A stretch of DNA of 27,460 nucleotides from DATLNF01 sp046590575 (GCA_046590575.1 JBKJUS010000167.1:1-27460), one strand, 5' to 3'; counted from the stretch's first letter, positions 13,047-20,872 are shown. Program-made: numbers and translations. Notes: a model not told the origin generated them from the sequence alone.

Positions 13047-14657
13047 ATGTCCGCCACGACATCCGCCGCGGTGTTCTCTGCGGAGGACTTCCACATCTAC
13101 GACACAACGCTGCGCGATGGTGCGCAGCGGGAGGGCCTCGCGCTCACCGTCGAAGACAAGCTCAAGATTGCCCGGCAGCTGGACGGGTTGGGCGTCGGTT
13201 TCATCGAAGGAGGTTGGCCCGGCGCCAACCCGAAAGACGCGGAGTTCTTCGCGCGTGCCCGCACTGAGCTGACTCTCGTGCACGCAACCCTCACCGCCTT
13301 CGGCGCGACCCGGCGTCCTGGCGTGGCGGCTGCGGACGACCCGCAGGTCGCCGCGCTGCGCGACTCCGGTGCGCCAGTGGTCTGCCTGGTCGCCAAGTCG
13401 CATTCGCGGCATGTCACGGACGCGCTGCGCACCACTACGGAGGAGAACCTCGCGATGGTGGCGGACACGGTCCGTCACCTGCGCGGCGAAGGTCAGCGGG
13501 TCTTCGTCGACGCGGAACACTTCTTCGACGGTCACGATGCGGACCCGGCGCACGCCATTGCCGTCGTGACGACCGCTGCCGAGGCCGGCGCTGACGTCGT
13601 GGTGCTCTGCGATACCAACGGCGGCATGATGCCGGCGCGCCTCGCTGATGTCGTCGACGGGCTTCGGGGTCTCGGCGTTAGGCTAGGCATCCACTGTCAC
13701 AACGACACGGCGTGCGCGGTCGCCAATACCCTCGCTGCAGTCGATGCCGGGGTCACCCACGTGCAGGGCACGGCCAACGGCTACGGCGAGCGGTGCGGCA
13801 ACGCCGACCTCTTCAGCGTCGTCGCGGGACTCGAGCTCAAGATCGGCCGTCAGGTGCTGCCCGACGGTCGGCTGTCCGAATTGGTCCGGGTCAGCCACGC
13901 CGTCGCCGAGGTCGCCAATATCGCACCGGACCCGCACGCTCCGTATTACGGCGCATCCGCCTTTGCCCACAAGGCGGGTCTGCATGCGAGCGCGGTGAAA
14001 GTCGCCCCAGAGCTCTATCAGCACACCAATCCGGATGCCGTCGGCAATGACATGCGGATGCTCGTCTCCGAGTTGGCCGGGCGGGCCACGGTCGAGCTCA
14101 AGGGTCGCGAGCTCGGGATGGATCTCAGCGCGCGGCCGGACGTCACGGCGTCCGTGGTCGAGCGGGTCAAGGAGCTCGAGGCGCGCGGCTACACGTTCGA
14201 GGCGGCCGACGCATCCTTCGAGCTGCTCCTCCGTGAGGAGATGGGTGAGCCGGTGCGCTACTTCACTATCGAGTCGTGGCGGACCATCGTCGAGCGACGG
14301 TCGGATGGCGTGGTGGCCAGTGAGGCCACTGTGAAGGTGCACGCCAAGGGCGACCGCATCGTCGCGACAGGGGAGGGCAATGGTCCGGTCAACGCGCTCG
14401 ACACGGCGCTGCGCATCGCCCTAGAGCAGATCTACCCCGAGCTGGCTGCGATGGAGCTCGTCGACTTCAAGGTGCGGATCGTCGATGGCGGCGCCGGCAC
14501 CGGCGCAGTCACCCGAGTGCTCGTCGAGACGGCTGACAGCGCTGGGGAGTGGAGCACCCTTGGCGTCGACGAGAACATCATCGCGGCGTCATGGGAGGCC
14601 CTGGAGTCAGCGGTGACGTTCGGCCTGCTGCGTCACGGCGTCGTGCCGACCCTATGA
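13047..14657 (+). CDS. cimA: citramalate synthase
   Basis: Condenses acetyl-CoA and pyruvate to (R)-citramalate. LeuCD and LeuB then convert this to 2-oxobutyrate, giving isoleucine without threonine deaminase. It is 536 aa. The barrel starts IYDTTLRDGAQREGLALTVEDKLKIA and has FIEGGWPGANPKD, GIHCHNDTACAVANTLAAVDAG and GTANGYGERCGNADL, the pattern of the long citramalate-synthase family rather than of LeuA. YGASAFAHKAGLHASAV follows. A C-terminal LeuA-type regulatory domain (about 405-530, VKVHAKGDRIVATGEGNGPVNALD) is the usual site for isoleucine feedback. The ATG at 13047 has GGGAG 6 nt upstream; an ATG at 12927 would extend the frame back through the leader and terminator and is rejected. 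Confidence 0.93.
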   Translation: MSATTSAAVFSAEDFHIYDTTLRDGAQREGLALTVEDKLKIARQLDGLGVGFIEGGWPGANPKDAEFFARARTELTLVHATLTAFGATRRPGVAAADDPQVAALRDSGAPVVCLVAKSHSRHVTDALRTTTEENLAMVADTVRHLRGEGQRVFVDAEHFFDGHDADPAHAIAVVTTAAEAGADVVVLCDTNGGMMPARLADVVDGLRGLGVRLGIHCHNDTACAVANTLAAVDAGVTHVQGTANGYGERCGNADLFSVVAGLELKIGRQVLPDGRLSELVRVSHAVAEVANIAPDPHAPYYGASAFAHKAGLHASAVKVAPELYQHTNPDAVGNDMRMLVSELAGRATVELKGRELGMDLSARPDVTASVVERVKELEARGYTFEAADASFELLLREEMGEPVRYFTIESWRTIVERRSDGVVASEATVKVHAKGDRIVATGEGNGPVNALDTALRIALEQIYPELAAMELVDFKVRIVDGGAGTGAVTRVLVETADSAGEWSTLGVDENIIAASWEALESAVTFGLLRHGVVPTL

Positions 14658-14674
14658 GGCGGGCCAGCGGTAGG

Positions 14675-14734
14675 AGACGTCTGCACGGTCACACGTAGTC
14701 ACGGGATACCCTCGCTGCTCCGACCAAGACGTCT
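14675..14734 (+). promoter_or_regulatory. promoter region with twin AGACGTCT palindromes
   Basis: AGACGTCT, an 8-bp palindrome, occurs at 14675-14682 and again at 14727-14734, 52 bp apart (about five helical turns). Between them TACCCT (14707-14712) fits a -10 box, with a predicted start near 14719. The downstream copy would cover about +8 to +15, as a repressor site might. No regulator is identified. Confidence 0.4.
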
Positions 14735-14745
14735 CGAGGGACCAC

Positions 14746-15504
14746 GTGCGCATCGCCAGATTCAGCGTCGACGGACAGGTCGCCTTCGCCGCTGTCGAGG
14801 GCGGCGACCTCGCTGTCATCGACACCCATCCCTTCGGGCAGATCACCTTCACCGGAGCCAGGGTGCCCATCGCCGGCGTACGGCTGCTTCCCCCGATCCT
14901 GCCCAGCAAGGTCGTCGCGATAGGTAAGAACTACGCCGCGCACGCCCGCGAGATGGGTGGGGACCCTCCCGACGAGCCGGTCATGTTCCTCAAGCCGTCG
15001 ACGGCGGTCATTGGACCGTTGGCGCCCGTTGCTCGTCCGGCTGACGTCGGGCGCGTGGACTACGAGGGTGAGCTCGCAGTCGTCATCGGTCGGCTGGCCC
15101 GCGACGTGCCGGCAGCGACGGCGCTGGACGTGGTGCTCGGTTACACCTGCGCCAATGATGTGACCGCCCGGGACCAGCAGCTGGGCGACGGGCAATGGAC
15201 CCGGGGGAAGGGTTACGACACCTTTTGCCCGCTGGGTCCGTGGATCGAGACCGATCTCGACCCATCGGACCTACTCATCGAGACGACCGTGAACGGTGAG
15301 GTGCGACAGTCGTCGCGCACCAGTCTGATGCTGCACGACGTCGCCGCGCTGATCGAGCACGTCAGCCGAGTGATGACGTTGCTGCCCGGCGACGTGTTGC
15401 TGACCGGCACACCAGAGGGCATTGGTCCAGTGGTGGCAGGCGATGAGATGACGGTGTCGATCGAGGGAGTGGGCTCCTTGACCAACCCAGTGGTGGACCG
15501 GTGA
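14746..15504 (+). CDS. fumarylacetoacetate hydrolase (FAH) family protein
   Basis: A 252-aa protein of the FAH superfamily, which cleaves, decarboxylates or isomerises 2-oxo acid compounds using a divalent metal. After a short N-terminal domain, the catalytic domain starts at KVVAIGKNYAAHAREMG (55-71). Metal-binding acidic residues are Glu107 and Glu109 in DYEGELAVVIG and Asp138 in CANDVTARDQQ. The C-terminal core has LLPGDVLLTGTPEGIGPV. Members annotated as 2-hydroxyhepta-2,4-diene-1,7-dioate isomerase or acylpyruvase share this layout; the true substrate cannot be told. The GTG has GAGGG 5 nt upstream. gltX overlaps its stop as GTGA, a pairing that suggests a coupled operon. Confidence 0.92.
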   Translation: MRIARFSVDGQVAFAAVEGGDLAVIDTHPFGQITFTGARVPIAGVRLLPPILPSKVVAIGKNYAAHAREMGGDPPDEPVMFLKPSTAVIGPLAPVARPADVGRVDYEGELAVVIGRLARDVPAATALDVVLGYTCANDVTARDQQLGDGQWTRGKGYDTFCPLGPWIETDLDPSDLLIETTVNGEVRQSSRTSLMLHDVAALIEHVSRVMTLLPGDVLLTGTPEGIGPVVAGDEMTVSIEGVGSLTNPVVDR

Positions 15505-16967
15505 GCGTCAGGGTGCGAGTCGCGCCTTCGCCGACCGGTGATCCGCATGTCGGAACGGCGTACATGGCGCTTTTTGACCTCGCCTTCGCCAGGCAGCAGG
15601 GCGGGCAGTTCATCATCCGCATCGAAGACACCGATCGCGCGCGACTCCAGGAGGGCAGCGAGCAGCAGGTGTACGACATGCTGCGCTGGCTGGGCCTCGA
15701 CTGGGACGAGGGTCCCGATCGAGGCGGGCCGTTCGGCCCCTACCGTCAGTCCGAGCGGCTCGACACGTATCGGCCGTACGCCGAGCAGCTGGTCGCCGCG
15801 GGACACGCGTACTACTGCTGGTGCTCAGGGGATCGTCTTGCATCGATGCGCGAGGAGCAGCAGCGGGCCAAACTGCCGACCGGCTATGACCGGCTGTGCG
15901 TTGGCAAGACCCGTGAGGAGCGGGCTGCGCTCGACGGTGCGCAGGAGGTGCCAGTCATCCGCATGTTGGTGCCGGAGGACCCACCTCTGACGTTTGTGGA
16001 CATCATCCGCGGCGAGCTGTCGGCGCCACGTCCGGATGACCAGGTCATCCTCAAGGCTGACGGCTTTCCGACGTATCACCTGGCCGTCGTCGTCGACGAC
16101 CACCTGATGGGAATCACCCATGTTGTGCGCGGCGAGGAGTGGATTTCGTCGACCCCGAAGCACCTTCTGCTCTTCGACTGGCTGGGCTGGGAGCGACCGG
16201 CCTTCGCGCACATGCCGCTGCTGCGCAACCTCGACAAGTCGAAGATCTCCAAGCGCAAGAATCCGGCGACCCGGCTCACCTGGTTCGTCGAGCAGGGCTA
16301 TCTGCCGGAGGCGCTGCTCAATTTTCTCGGCTTGCTCGGCTACTCCCTGCCCTCTGGCGAGGAGATCTTCACCTTCGAAGAGATGTCCGCCTCGTTCGAC
16401 TGGACACGGGTCAACACTGTCGGTCCGGTCTTCGACCTGGACAAGCTCGGCTGGCTCAACGGGCATTACATCCGGGAGCTGGCGGAGGACGACTTTGCTC
16501 GCCGGTCCATTCCGCACCTACAGCGAGCGGGGCTGCTCTCGGACCCGCCGACACCGACCGAGCTCGCTGCGCTGGCGGCCGTCGTACCGCTGGTCCAGAC
16601 CCGCGTCGCGCTGCTTTCGGAGGTGCCCGACCTGGTGCGGTTCCTCTTCGTCGACGGCGAGAACTTCACCCTGGATCCGGACGCGTCCGCGAAGACCATG
16701 CTGGGCGAGGTCGCGCCCTGGCTGGTGGCCGCCGCCGATGACCTTGAGACGGTGCCGGACTGGTTGGCGGTTGCGATCGAGGAGTCGCTGAAGTCGACCC
16801 TCGTCGGCCGGTTGGGGCTCAAACCCCGGCAGGCGTTCGCGCCGGTGCGCCTAGCCGTCACCGGCGGGGCGGTGTCGCCGCCACTCTATGAGTCGATGGA
16901 ACTGCTGGGCCGGGACCGGACCCTCGCACGGCTGCGGTCTGCGGTCGTCGACATCCGGGGATGGTGA
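15501..16967 (+). CDS. gltX: glutamyl-tRNA synthetase
   Basis: Class I synthetase that charges tRNA-Glu. In bacteria without GlnRS it also charges tRNA-Gln for later amidation, which is likely here but cannot be shown from the window. It is 488 aa. The HIGH-type motif is APSPTGDPHVGTAY (8-21) with Val in place of Ile. GQFIIRIEDTDRARL follows, and the KMSKS-type loop is KISKR (248-252). The C-terminal half is the helical anticodon-binding domain. The GTG start overlaps the upstream FAH gene by 4 bp. Downstream are tRNA-Gln and tRNA-Glu, its likely substrates, from a separate promoter. Confidence 0.97.
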   Translation: MSVRVRVAPSPTGDPHVGTAYMALFDLAFARQQGGQFIIRIEDTDRARLQEGSEQQVYDMLRWLGLDWDEGPDRGGPFGPYRQSERLDTYRPYAEQLVAAGHAYYCWCSGDRLASMREEQQRAKLPTGYDRLCVGKTREERAALDGAQEVPVIRMLVPEDPPLTFVDIIRGELSAPRPDDQVILKADGFPTYHLAVVVDDHLMGITHVVRGEEWISSTPKHLLLFDWLGWERPAFAHMPLLRNLDKSKISKRKNPATRLTWFVEQGYLPEALLNFLGLLGYSLPSGEEIFTFEEMSASFDWTRVNTVGPVFDLDKLGWLNGHYIRELAEDDFARRSIPHLQRAGLLSDPPTPTELAALAAVVPLVQTRVALLSEVPDLVRFLFVDGENFTLDPDASAKTMLGEVAPWLVAAADDLETVPDWLAVAIEESLKSTLVGRLGLKPRQAFAPVRLAVTGGAVSPPLYESMELLGRDRTLARLRSAVVDIRGW

Positions 16968-16978
16968 CGGGACCGGCT

Positions 16979-17008
16979 TTGGAGTGGCTAGTGCGGCTCC
17001 GGTAGGAT
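16979..17008 (+). promoter_or_regulatory. tRNA-Gln/tRNA-Glu promoter
   Basis: TTGGAG (16979-16984), an 18-bp spacer and TAGGAT (17003-17008) lie 11 bp after the gltX stop. The predicted start, about 17015, is some 34 nt before tRNA-Gln. No later promoter is seen before tRNA-Glu, so the two are likely cotranscribed. Confidence 0.7.
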
Positions 17009-17048
17009 CACCGTCGTCCTGGCGGCCGACGCTGCTGGGTCGTGCCAT

Positions 17049-17120
17049 TGGGGTATGGGGTAATTGGCAGCCCGGCGGTTTCTGGTTCCGTTAGTCTTGG
17101 TTCGAGTCCAGGTACCCCAG
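17049..17120 (+). tRNA. tRNA-Gln (anticodon CTG)
   Basis: The acceptor stem TGGGGTA pairs with TACCCCA, with G as discriminator. The anticodon loop TTCTGGT has CTG at 17082-17084. The T arm contains GGTTCGAGTCC. CCA is not encoded. The anticodon stem has a T-T mismatch at its loop end (17079/17087) and a G-T wobble at the other end. Confidence 0.95.
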
Positions 17121-17165
17121 CGCACGCCAGCCGGGCCCGCCCGGTAGCATGGAACGGCAAGTCCG

Positions 17166-17238
17166 GCCCCCGTCGTCTAGCGGCCTAGGACGCCGCCCTC
17201 TCACGGCGGTAGCGGCGGTTCGAATCCGCTCGGGGGTA
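17166..17238 (+). tRNA. tRNA-Glu (anticodon CTC)
   Basis: The acceptor stem GCCCCCG pairs with CGGGGGT, with A as discriminator. The anticodon stem CCGCC/GGCGG encloses CTCTCAC with CTC at 17200-17202. The T arm has GGTTCGAATCC. CCA is not encoded. It lies 45 nt after tRNA-Gln. Confidence 0.97.
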
Positions 17239-17250
17239 CGTTGATCATCT

Positions 17251-17285
17251 GAGAGCCCGTTGTCCTACCCGGACAGCGGGCTCTC
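17251..17285. terminator. strong hairpin ending the tRNA operon
   Basis: GAGAGCCCGTTGTCC pairs with GGACAGCGGGCTCTC (15 bp, one T-G wobble) around a 5-nt loop. It starts 13 nt after tRNA-Glu. No T run follows, as is common for actinobacterial terminators. Its right arm overlaps the 3' end of the broken HNH gene on the other strand. Confidence 0.8.
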
Positions 17286-17786
17286 GTGATGATGGAGACT
17301 GGAGGACTGGGACTGGTCAAGATCGAGGAGGGCGGCGCGTCCGTCGGCGTCGTAGCGGGCGATGATGGCGTAGGCAAACTCCAACTTGTCGTCGACCCGC
17401 TGTCCCCTGGGTTGCGCGGAGGACCACAGCTCGAGGTTCTCGATCCGGTTATCGAGTCGGTCGCCGTTGCGGTGGTGCACGGTCTCGTCAGCGGTCAGGG
17501 GTCGGCCTAGGAAGTCGGCCATGACCAGGCGGTGCTCGAACTCGCGGGAACGCGAGTCTGGACGAGGTGTCGCCGCTCAGGTCCCACTACCGCAAATCCA
17601 GTAGCCGTGACTGAGGGAGCCGTCGCCTGTGACGGTTCGAATCGGGCCGCCCCGAAGCGGGTCTCCATAGAGCGTTGACCGGTTGTAGTGAGTGCGGCAG
17701 AAGCCGTGAGAACGCGAGCCTCGCTCGCAGCCATCGACCTTGCAGACCTCCCGCTGGGGCCGCCTGAGCGGCTTGTGGGCCTGCAC
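17265..17786 (-). pseudogene. HNH endonuclease gene broken by an in-frame TGA
   Basis: Two minus-strand segments in the same frame form one HNH protein interrupted by TGA at 17579-17577. The N-terminal part (GTG 17786) has a zinc-knuckle motif CKVDGCERGSRSHGFCRTHY and GYWICGSGT. After the stop the frame continues through SREFEHRLVMADFLGRPLTADETVHHRNGDRLDNRIENLELW, the HNH core, then SSAQPRGQRVDDKLEFA, the usual C-terminal segment. Upstream of 17786 the frame stays open to about 17870, and another motif half, GWCHGHYVRWNR, is readable without an ATG, GTG or TTG start. The 5' end therefore also looks lost. Such HNH genes are mobile and often decay. The C-terminal 85 codons could start at ATG 17522 but would lack the zinc part. 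Confidence 0.75.
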
Positions 17787-17877
17787 ATCTTCGGTACGGT
17801 TCCAGCGGACGTAGTGGCCATGGCACCACCCGCGCGTGCCTCCGAGCGAGCCAACCGACCGGCGACCTGTCAGGGCG

Positions 17878-18582
17878 CTAGTCGGCAGTGCTGGTCAGCG
17901 CCTCGGCGGCAGCGACAACGGCGTCGGCGTAGAGACGGCCGGGCGAGCGTCCAAGCCGCTCGAGCGGTCCGGATACGCAGACCGCCCCTATCACCTGACC
18001 GTCGCGACGGACCGGGGCCGAGACGGAGGACACGCCAGGCTCGCGCTCGCCGAGGCTGGTCGCCCAGCCGCGCCGGCGTACTTCCGCCAGGGCACCGGCC
18101 CCGAATACAGCGTCGGCGAGCAGCCGGGTGCGGTCCTCGGCCGGCGCCCAGGCCAGCAGCGCCTTGGCACCCGAGCCGGCAGTCATCGGCAGCACCGCGC
18201 CGACCGGCACGGTGTCGCGCAGCCCGGCCCTCCGGTCGGACGCAGCCACACAGACTCGACGGTCGCCGCGGCGGACGAAGAGCTGAGCGCTCTCACCGGT
18301 CTCGTCGCGCAGCCGGTCAAGCACCGGCTGGGCAAGTACCGACAGACCGTCGTCGGCACCACCAGCGAGCTCGGCCCAATGACGGCCGATGATCCAGCGA
18401 CCTGACTCGTCGCGGGCCAGCAGCCCGTGACTCTCGAGGGCCGTGGCGAGCCGGTGGACAGTAGCGCGCGCGTGGCCAGTGCTGGCGACCAGCTCGGCGA
18501 GGCTAGAGGGGCCGAGCGCGACCGACTTGAGCACGGCCACCGCCTTGTCGAGAACGCCGACGCCGCTTAGACTGTCCGTCAT
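17878..18582 (-). CDS. ndgR: IclR-family regulator of leuCD (NdgR/LtbR type)
   Basis: Transcriptional regulator of 234 aa. The N-terminal winged helix (about 3-65) starts SGVGVLDKAVAVLKSV, and its recognition part ELVASTGHARATVHRLATALESHG resembles the IclR pattern. The C-terminal effector domain has GESAQLFVRRGDRRVCVAASDRRAGLRDTVPVG and the long GWATSLGEREPGVSSVSAPV signature. It matches NdgR of Streptomyces and LtbR of Corynebacterium, which control leuCD and other amino-acid genes. It is divergent from leuC with only 33 bp between start codons. I start at ATG 18582 because MTDSLSGVGVLDKA matches the family and a -10-like TACGAT lies 7 nt upstream. An in-frame ATG at 18591 is the alternative. 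Confidence 0.92.
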   Translation of the reverse strand: MTDSLSGVGVLDKAVAVLKSVALGPSSLAELVASTGHARATVHRLATALESHGLLARDESGRWIIGRHWAELAGGADDGLSVLAQPVLDRLRDETGESAQLFVRRGDRRVCVAASDRRAGLRDTVPVGAVLPMTAGSGAKALLAWAPAEDRTRLLADAVFGAGALAEVRRRGWATSLGEREPGVSSVSAPVRRDGQVIGAVCVSGPLERLGRSPGRLYADAVVAAAEALTSTAD

Positions 18583-18611
18583 ATGGGACATCGTATCTCA
18601 GAATATGGGAG
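18572..18611. promoter_or_regulatory. compact divergent ndgR/leuC control region
   Basis: Only 33 bp separate the start codons. ATATGGGA is repeated directly at 18581-18588 and 18603-18610 (about two helical turns). TGTCC-N8-GGACA (18573-18590) and the imperfect dyad TCTCAGAATATGGGA (18596-18610) are candidate operators. Autoregulation with control of leuCD is the expected logic; the exact site is not proven. Confidence 0.5.
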
Positions 18612-18615
18612 CAAC

Positions 18616-20016
18616 ATGGGCAAGACTCTGGTCCAGAAGATCTGGGACGACCACCTCGTGCACTCCGCCGATGGCGAGCCGGACCTGATCTTCGTCGACC
18701 TCCATCTCGTCCACGAGGTGACGTCGCCGCAGGCTTTCGATGGCCTGAGAGCGGCGGGGCGCGCAGTCCGTCGCCCCGACCTCACGCTGGCGACCGAGGA
18801 TCACAACGTCCCGACGACGGACACGGACAAGCCGATCGCCGACCCGGTGTCGCGAGTCCAGGTCGAGACCCTCCGGCGCAACTGCATAGATTTCGGGGTG
18901 CCGCTCTACTCGATGGGTCATCCGGACCAGGGGATCGTGCATGTGGTGGGTCCGGAGTTGGGCTTGACCCAGCCCGGCATGACGATTGTCTGCGGTGATA
19001 GCCACACGGCGACCCACGGTGCTCTGGGTGCACTCGCGTTCGGCATAGGGACCAGCGAGGTCGAGCACGTGCTCGCGACCCAGACGCTGCCGCAGGAGCG
19101 CCCCCGCACCATGGCAGTGAACGTCGAGGGCGATCTCCCGGCCGGGGTGACGGCGAAGGATCTGATCCTTGCGGTGATCGGACAGATCGGCACGGGTGGG
19201 GGTGCCGGCCACGTCATCGAGTACCGCGGCGAGGCGGTGCGTGCTCTGTCGATGGAGGGCCGCATGACGGTCTGCAACATGTCGATCGAGGCCGGCGCTC
19301 GCGCGGGTCTTATCGCTCCTGACGAGACAACCGCTGCCTACGTGCGCGGCCGTCGCCACGCACCCGTTGGCGCGGCATGGGTCGCCGCCGTGGAGCGCTG
19401 GCGCGCGCTCTCGACAGATGACGACGCGGTGTTCGACCGAGAGGTGACCGTCGACGCGACAACCCTGTCCCCCTACGTCACCTGGGGAACCAACCCGGGT
19501 CAGGCGCTGCCCCTGCGGGACGATGTGCCGGATCCGTCGTCGTACGCCGATCCGCACGCTCGCGAGGCCGCCGCGCGCGCGCTCACGTATATGGGTCTCA
19601 CCGCTGGCATGCCGTTGCGCGACATCGCGGTCGACACGGTCTTCCTCGGCTCCTGCACCAATGGTCGCCTCGAGGATCTCCGAGCGGCAGCAGAGGTGCT
19701 GCGCGGTAGACGGGTCCATCACGGGGTACGCGCGCTGGCGGTGCCCGGATCCATGACAGTCAAGGCGGCAGCCGAGGCGGAGGGGCTCGACCAGGTCTTC
19801 CTCGACGCCGGCTTCGAGTGGCGCAGCGCGGGATGCTCGATGTGCCTGGGCATGAACCCGGACCAACTCGCACCTGGGCAGCGCAGCGCGTCGACGTCCA
19901 ACCGCAACTTCGAGGGACGTCAGGGCGTCGGCGGTCGGACCCATCTCGTCTCGCCAGCCGTCGCTGCCGCCAGCGCCATTACCGGCCGGCTGACCAGCCC
20001 AGCCGACCTGACCTGA
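18616..20016 (+). CDS. leuC: 3-isopropylmalate dehydratase large subunit
   Basis: With LeuD it isomerises 2- to 3-isopropylmalate. In the citramalate route it isomerises citramalate to 3-methylmalate. It is 466 aa in the aconitase family. The three 4Fe-4S cysteines are Cys347 in FLGSCTNGR and Cys407/Cys410 in AGCSMCLGMNPD. Other conserved parts are DLHLVHEVTSPQAFDGLR, ATEDHNVPT, VCGDSHTATHGALGALAFGIGTSEVEHV and STSNRNFEGRQG. The ATG at 18616 gives the normal MGKTLVQKIWDDH start with GGGAG 4 nt upstream. An in-frame ATG at 18583 would extend into the ndgR start and is rejected. leuD follows after 9 bp. Confidence 0.98.
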   Translation: MGKTLVQKIWDDHLVHSADGEPDLIFVDLHLVHEVTSPQAFDGLRAAGRAVRRPDLTLATEDHNVPTTDTDKPIADPVSRVQVETLRRNCIDFGVPLYSMGHPDQGIVHVVGPELGLTQPGMTIVCGDSHTATHGALGALAFGIGTSEVEHVLATQTLPQERPRTMAVNVEGDLPAGVTAKDLILAVIGQIGTGGGAGHVIEYRGEAVRALSMEGRMTVCNMSIEAGARAGLIAPDETTAAYVRGRRHAPVGAAWVAAVERWRALSTDDDAVFDREVTVDATTLSPYVTWGTNPGQALPLRDDVPDPSSYADPHAREAAARALTYMGLTAGMPLRDIAVDTVFLGSCTNGRLEDLRAAAEVLRGRRVHHGVRALAVPGSMTVKAAAEAEGLDQVFLDAGFEWRSAGCSMCLGMNPDQLAPGQRSASTSNRNFEGRQGVGGRTHLVSPAVAAASAITGRLTSPADLT

Positions 20017-20025
20017 GGAGCGAGC

Positions 20026-20622
20026 ATGCAGGCGATCACTGCGCACACAGGCCGGGCTGTGCCGCTGCGCCGCTCGGACGTCGACACCGACCAGATCATC
20101 CCCAGCGACTGGCTGAAACGGGTGGAACGCACGGGATTCGGCGAAGGGCTCTTCGCCCAGTGGCGCAATGAACCGGGCTTCGTCCTCGATGACCCGCGCT
20201 ACGCCGGGGCGACGGTGCTCGTCGCGGGTCGCAACTTCGGCACAGGGTCGTCCCGGGAGCACGCGGTCTGGGCCCTCGAGGACTTCGGGTTCCGCGCTGT
20301 GGTGTCCCCCAGCTTCGCCGACATCTTCCGCAACAACTGCACCAAGGTCGGCGTGGTCCCTGTCGAGATCGATGAGAGCCACGTCGAGCAGATTTGGGCG
20401 GCAGTGGAGGCTGACTCCTCGACGCAAGTGACCATCGACGTCGGGACCCGTCGCCTGATCTGCGCCCCGGCCGGTGTGGATGTGCCTTTCCCGCTCGACG
20501 ACTTCACCCGGTGGCGGCTGATGGAGGGTTTGGATGACATCGACCTGACGCTGCAGCATGCGGCCGACATCGCGGCGTACGAGGCTCGTCGCGAGGTCTG
20601 GCGCCCCAGCACGCTCGGATGA
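20026..20622 (+). CDS. leuD: 3-isopropylmalate dehydratase small subunit
   Basis: The swivel-domain partner of LeuC, 198 aa. It opens with HTGRAVPLRRSDVDTDQIIPSDWLK and contains the substrate-binding NFGTGSSREHAVWALEDFGF. FADIFRNNCTKVGVVPVE follows, and the C-terminus DLTLQHAADIAAYEARR is the usual end. GGAG lies a few bases before the ATG. It is in a two-gene operon with leuC, perhaps extended by the small gene that starts 16 bp later. Serves both the leucine and the citramalate-isoleucine routes. Confidence 0.98.
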   Translation: MQAITAHTGRAVPLRRSDVDTDQIIPSDWLKRVERTGFGEGLFAQWRNEPGFVLDDPRYAGATVLVAGRNFGTGSSREHAVWALEDFGFRAVVSPSFADIFRNNCTKVGVVPVEIDESHVEQIWAAVEADSSTQVTIDVGTRRLICAPAGVDVPFPLDDFTRWRLMEGLDDIDLTLQHAADIAAYEARREVWRPSTLG

Positions 20623-20638
20623 TCGGCCGGTGACCGAC

Positions 20639-20872
20639 ATGGACGCCGATGGCGACGCTCGGCTCTTCGCCGACCTGTCCAACCGGCTGCGCGATGCCCA
20701 TCGGATGCTGGCGGACCTTGATGTCGGCGAGGACACGAAAGCTGCCGTCGTACGACGGCTCATCGCAGTCACTGATGCGTCCAAGCATGATCTCCGCCGC
20801 GCGTCAGAACGCCTCGACCTGCTGCTCGCCGATCTCGACAGTGGTCGGTTCCCCGGCGGAAGCGACAGCTGA
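20639..20872 (+). CDS. small helical protein downstream of leuD
   Basis: A 77-aa acidic protein, probably all alpha-helical, with heptad-like spacing of Leu in LFADLSNRLRDAHRMLADLDV and ASERLDLLLADLDSG. No membrane segment or signal peptide. It starts 16 bp after leuD (a GTG at 20630, 7 bp after it, is the alternative start). It shares the codon pattern of its neighbours, and small helical proteins are found at this place in other actinobacteria as far as I recall, so it is likely real. No function can be assigned; the coiled-coil character hints at dimerisation or partner binding. Confidence 0.65.
   Translation: MDADGDARLFADLSNRLRDAHRMLADLDVGEDTKAAVVRRLIAVTDASKHDLRRASERLDLLLADLDSGRFPGGSDS

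Noticed and set aside
17166..17285. tRNA-Glu 3' end as an integration site of a mobile element
   Set aside because: I find no repeated copy of the tRNA 3' end in the window and no integrase; only a decayed HNH gene is nearby.
17577..17579. In-frame TGA in the HNH gene as a selenocysteine codon or programmed readthrough
   Set aside because: No selenocysteine-dependent residue is expected in HNH nucleases, I see no downstream element, and the 5' end is also damaged. A nonsense mutation is simpler.
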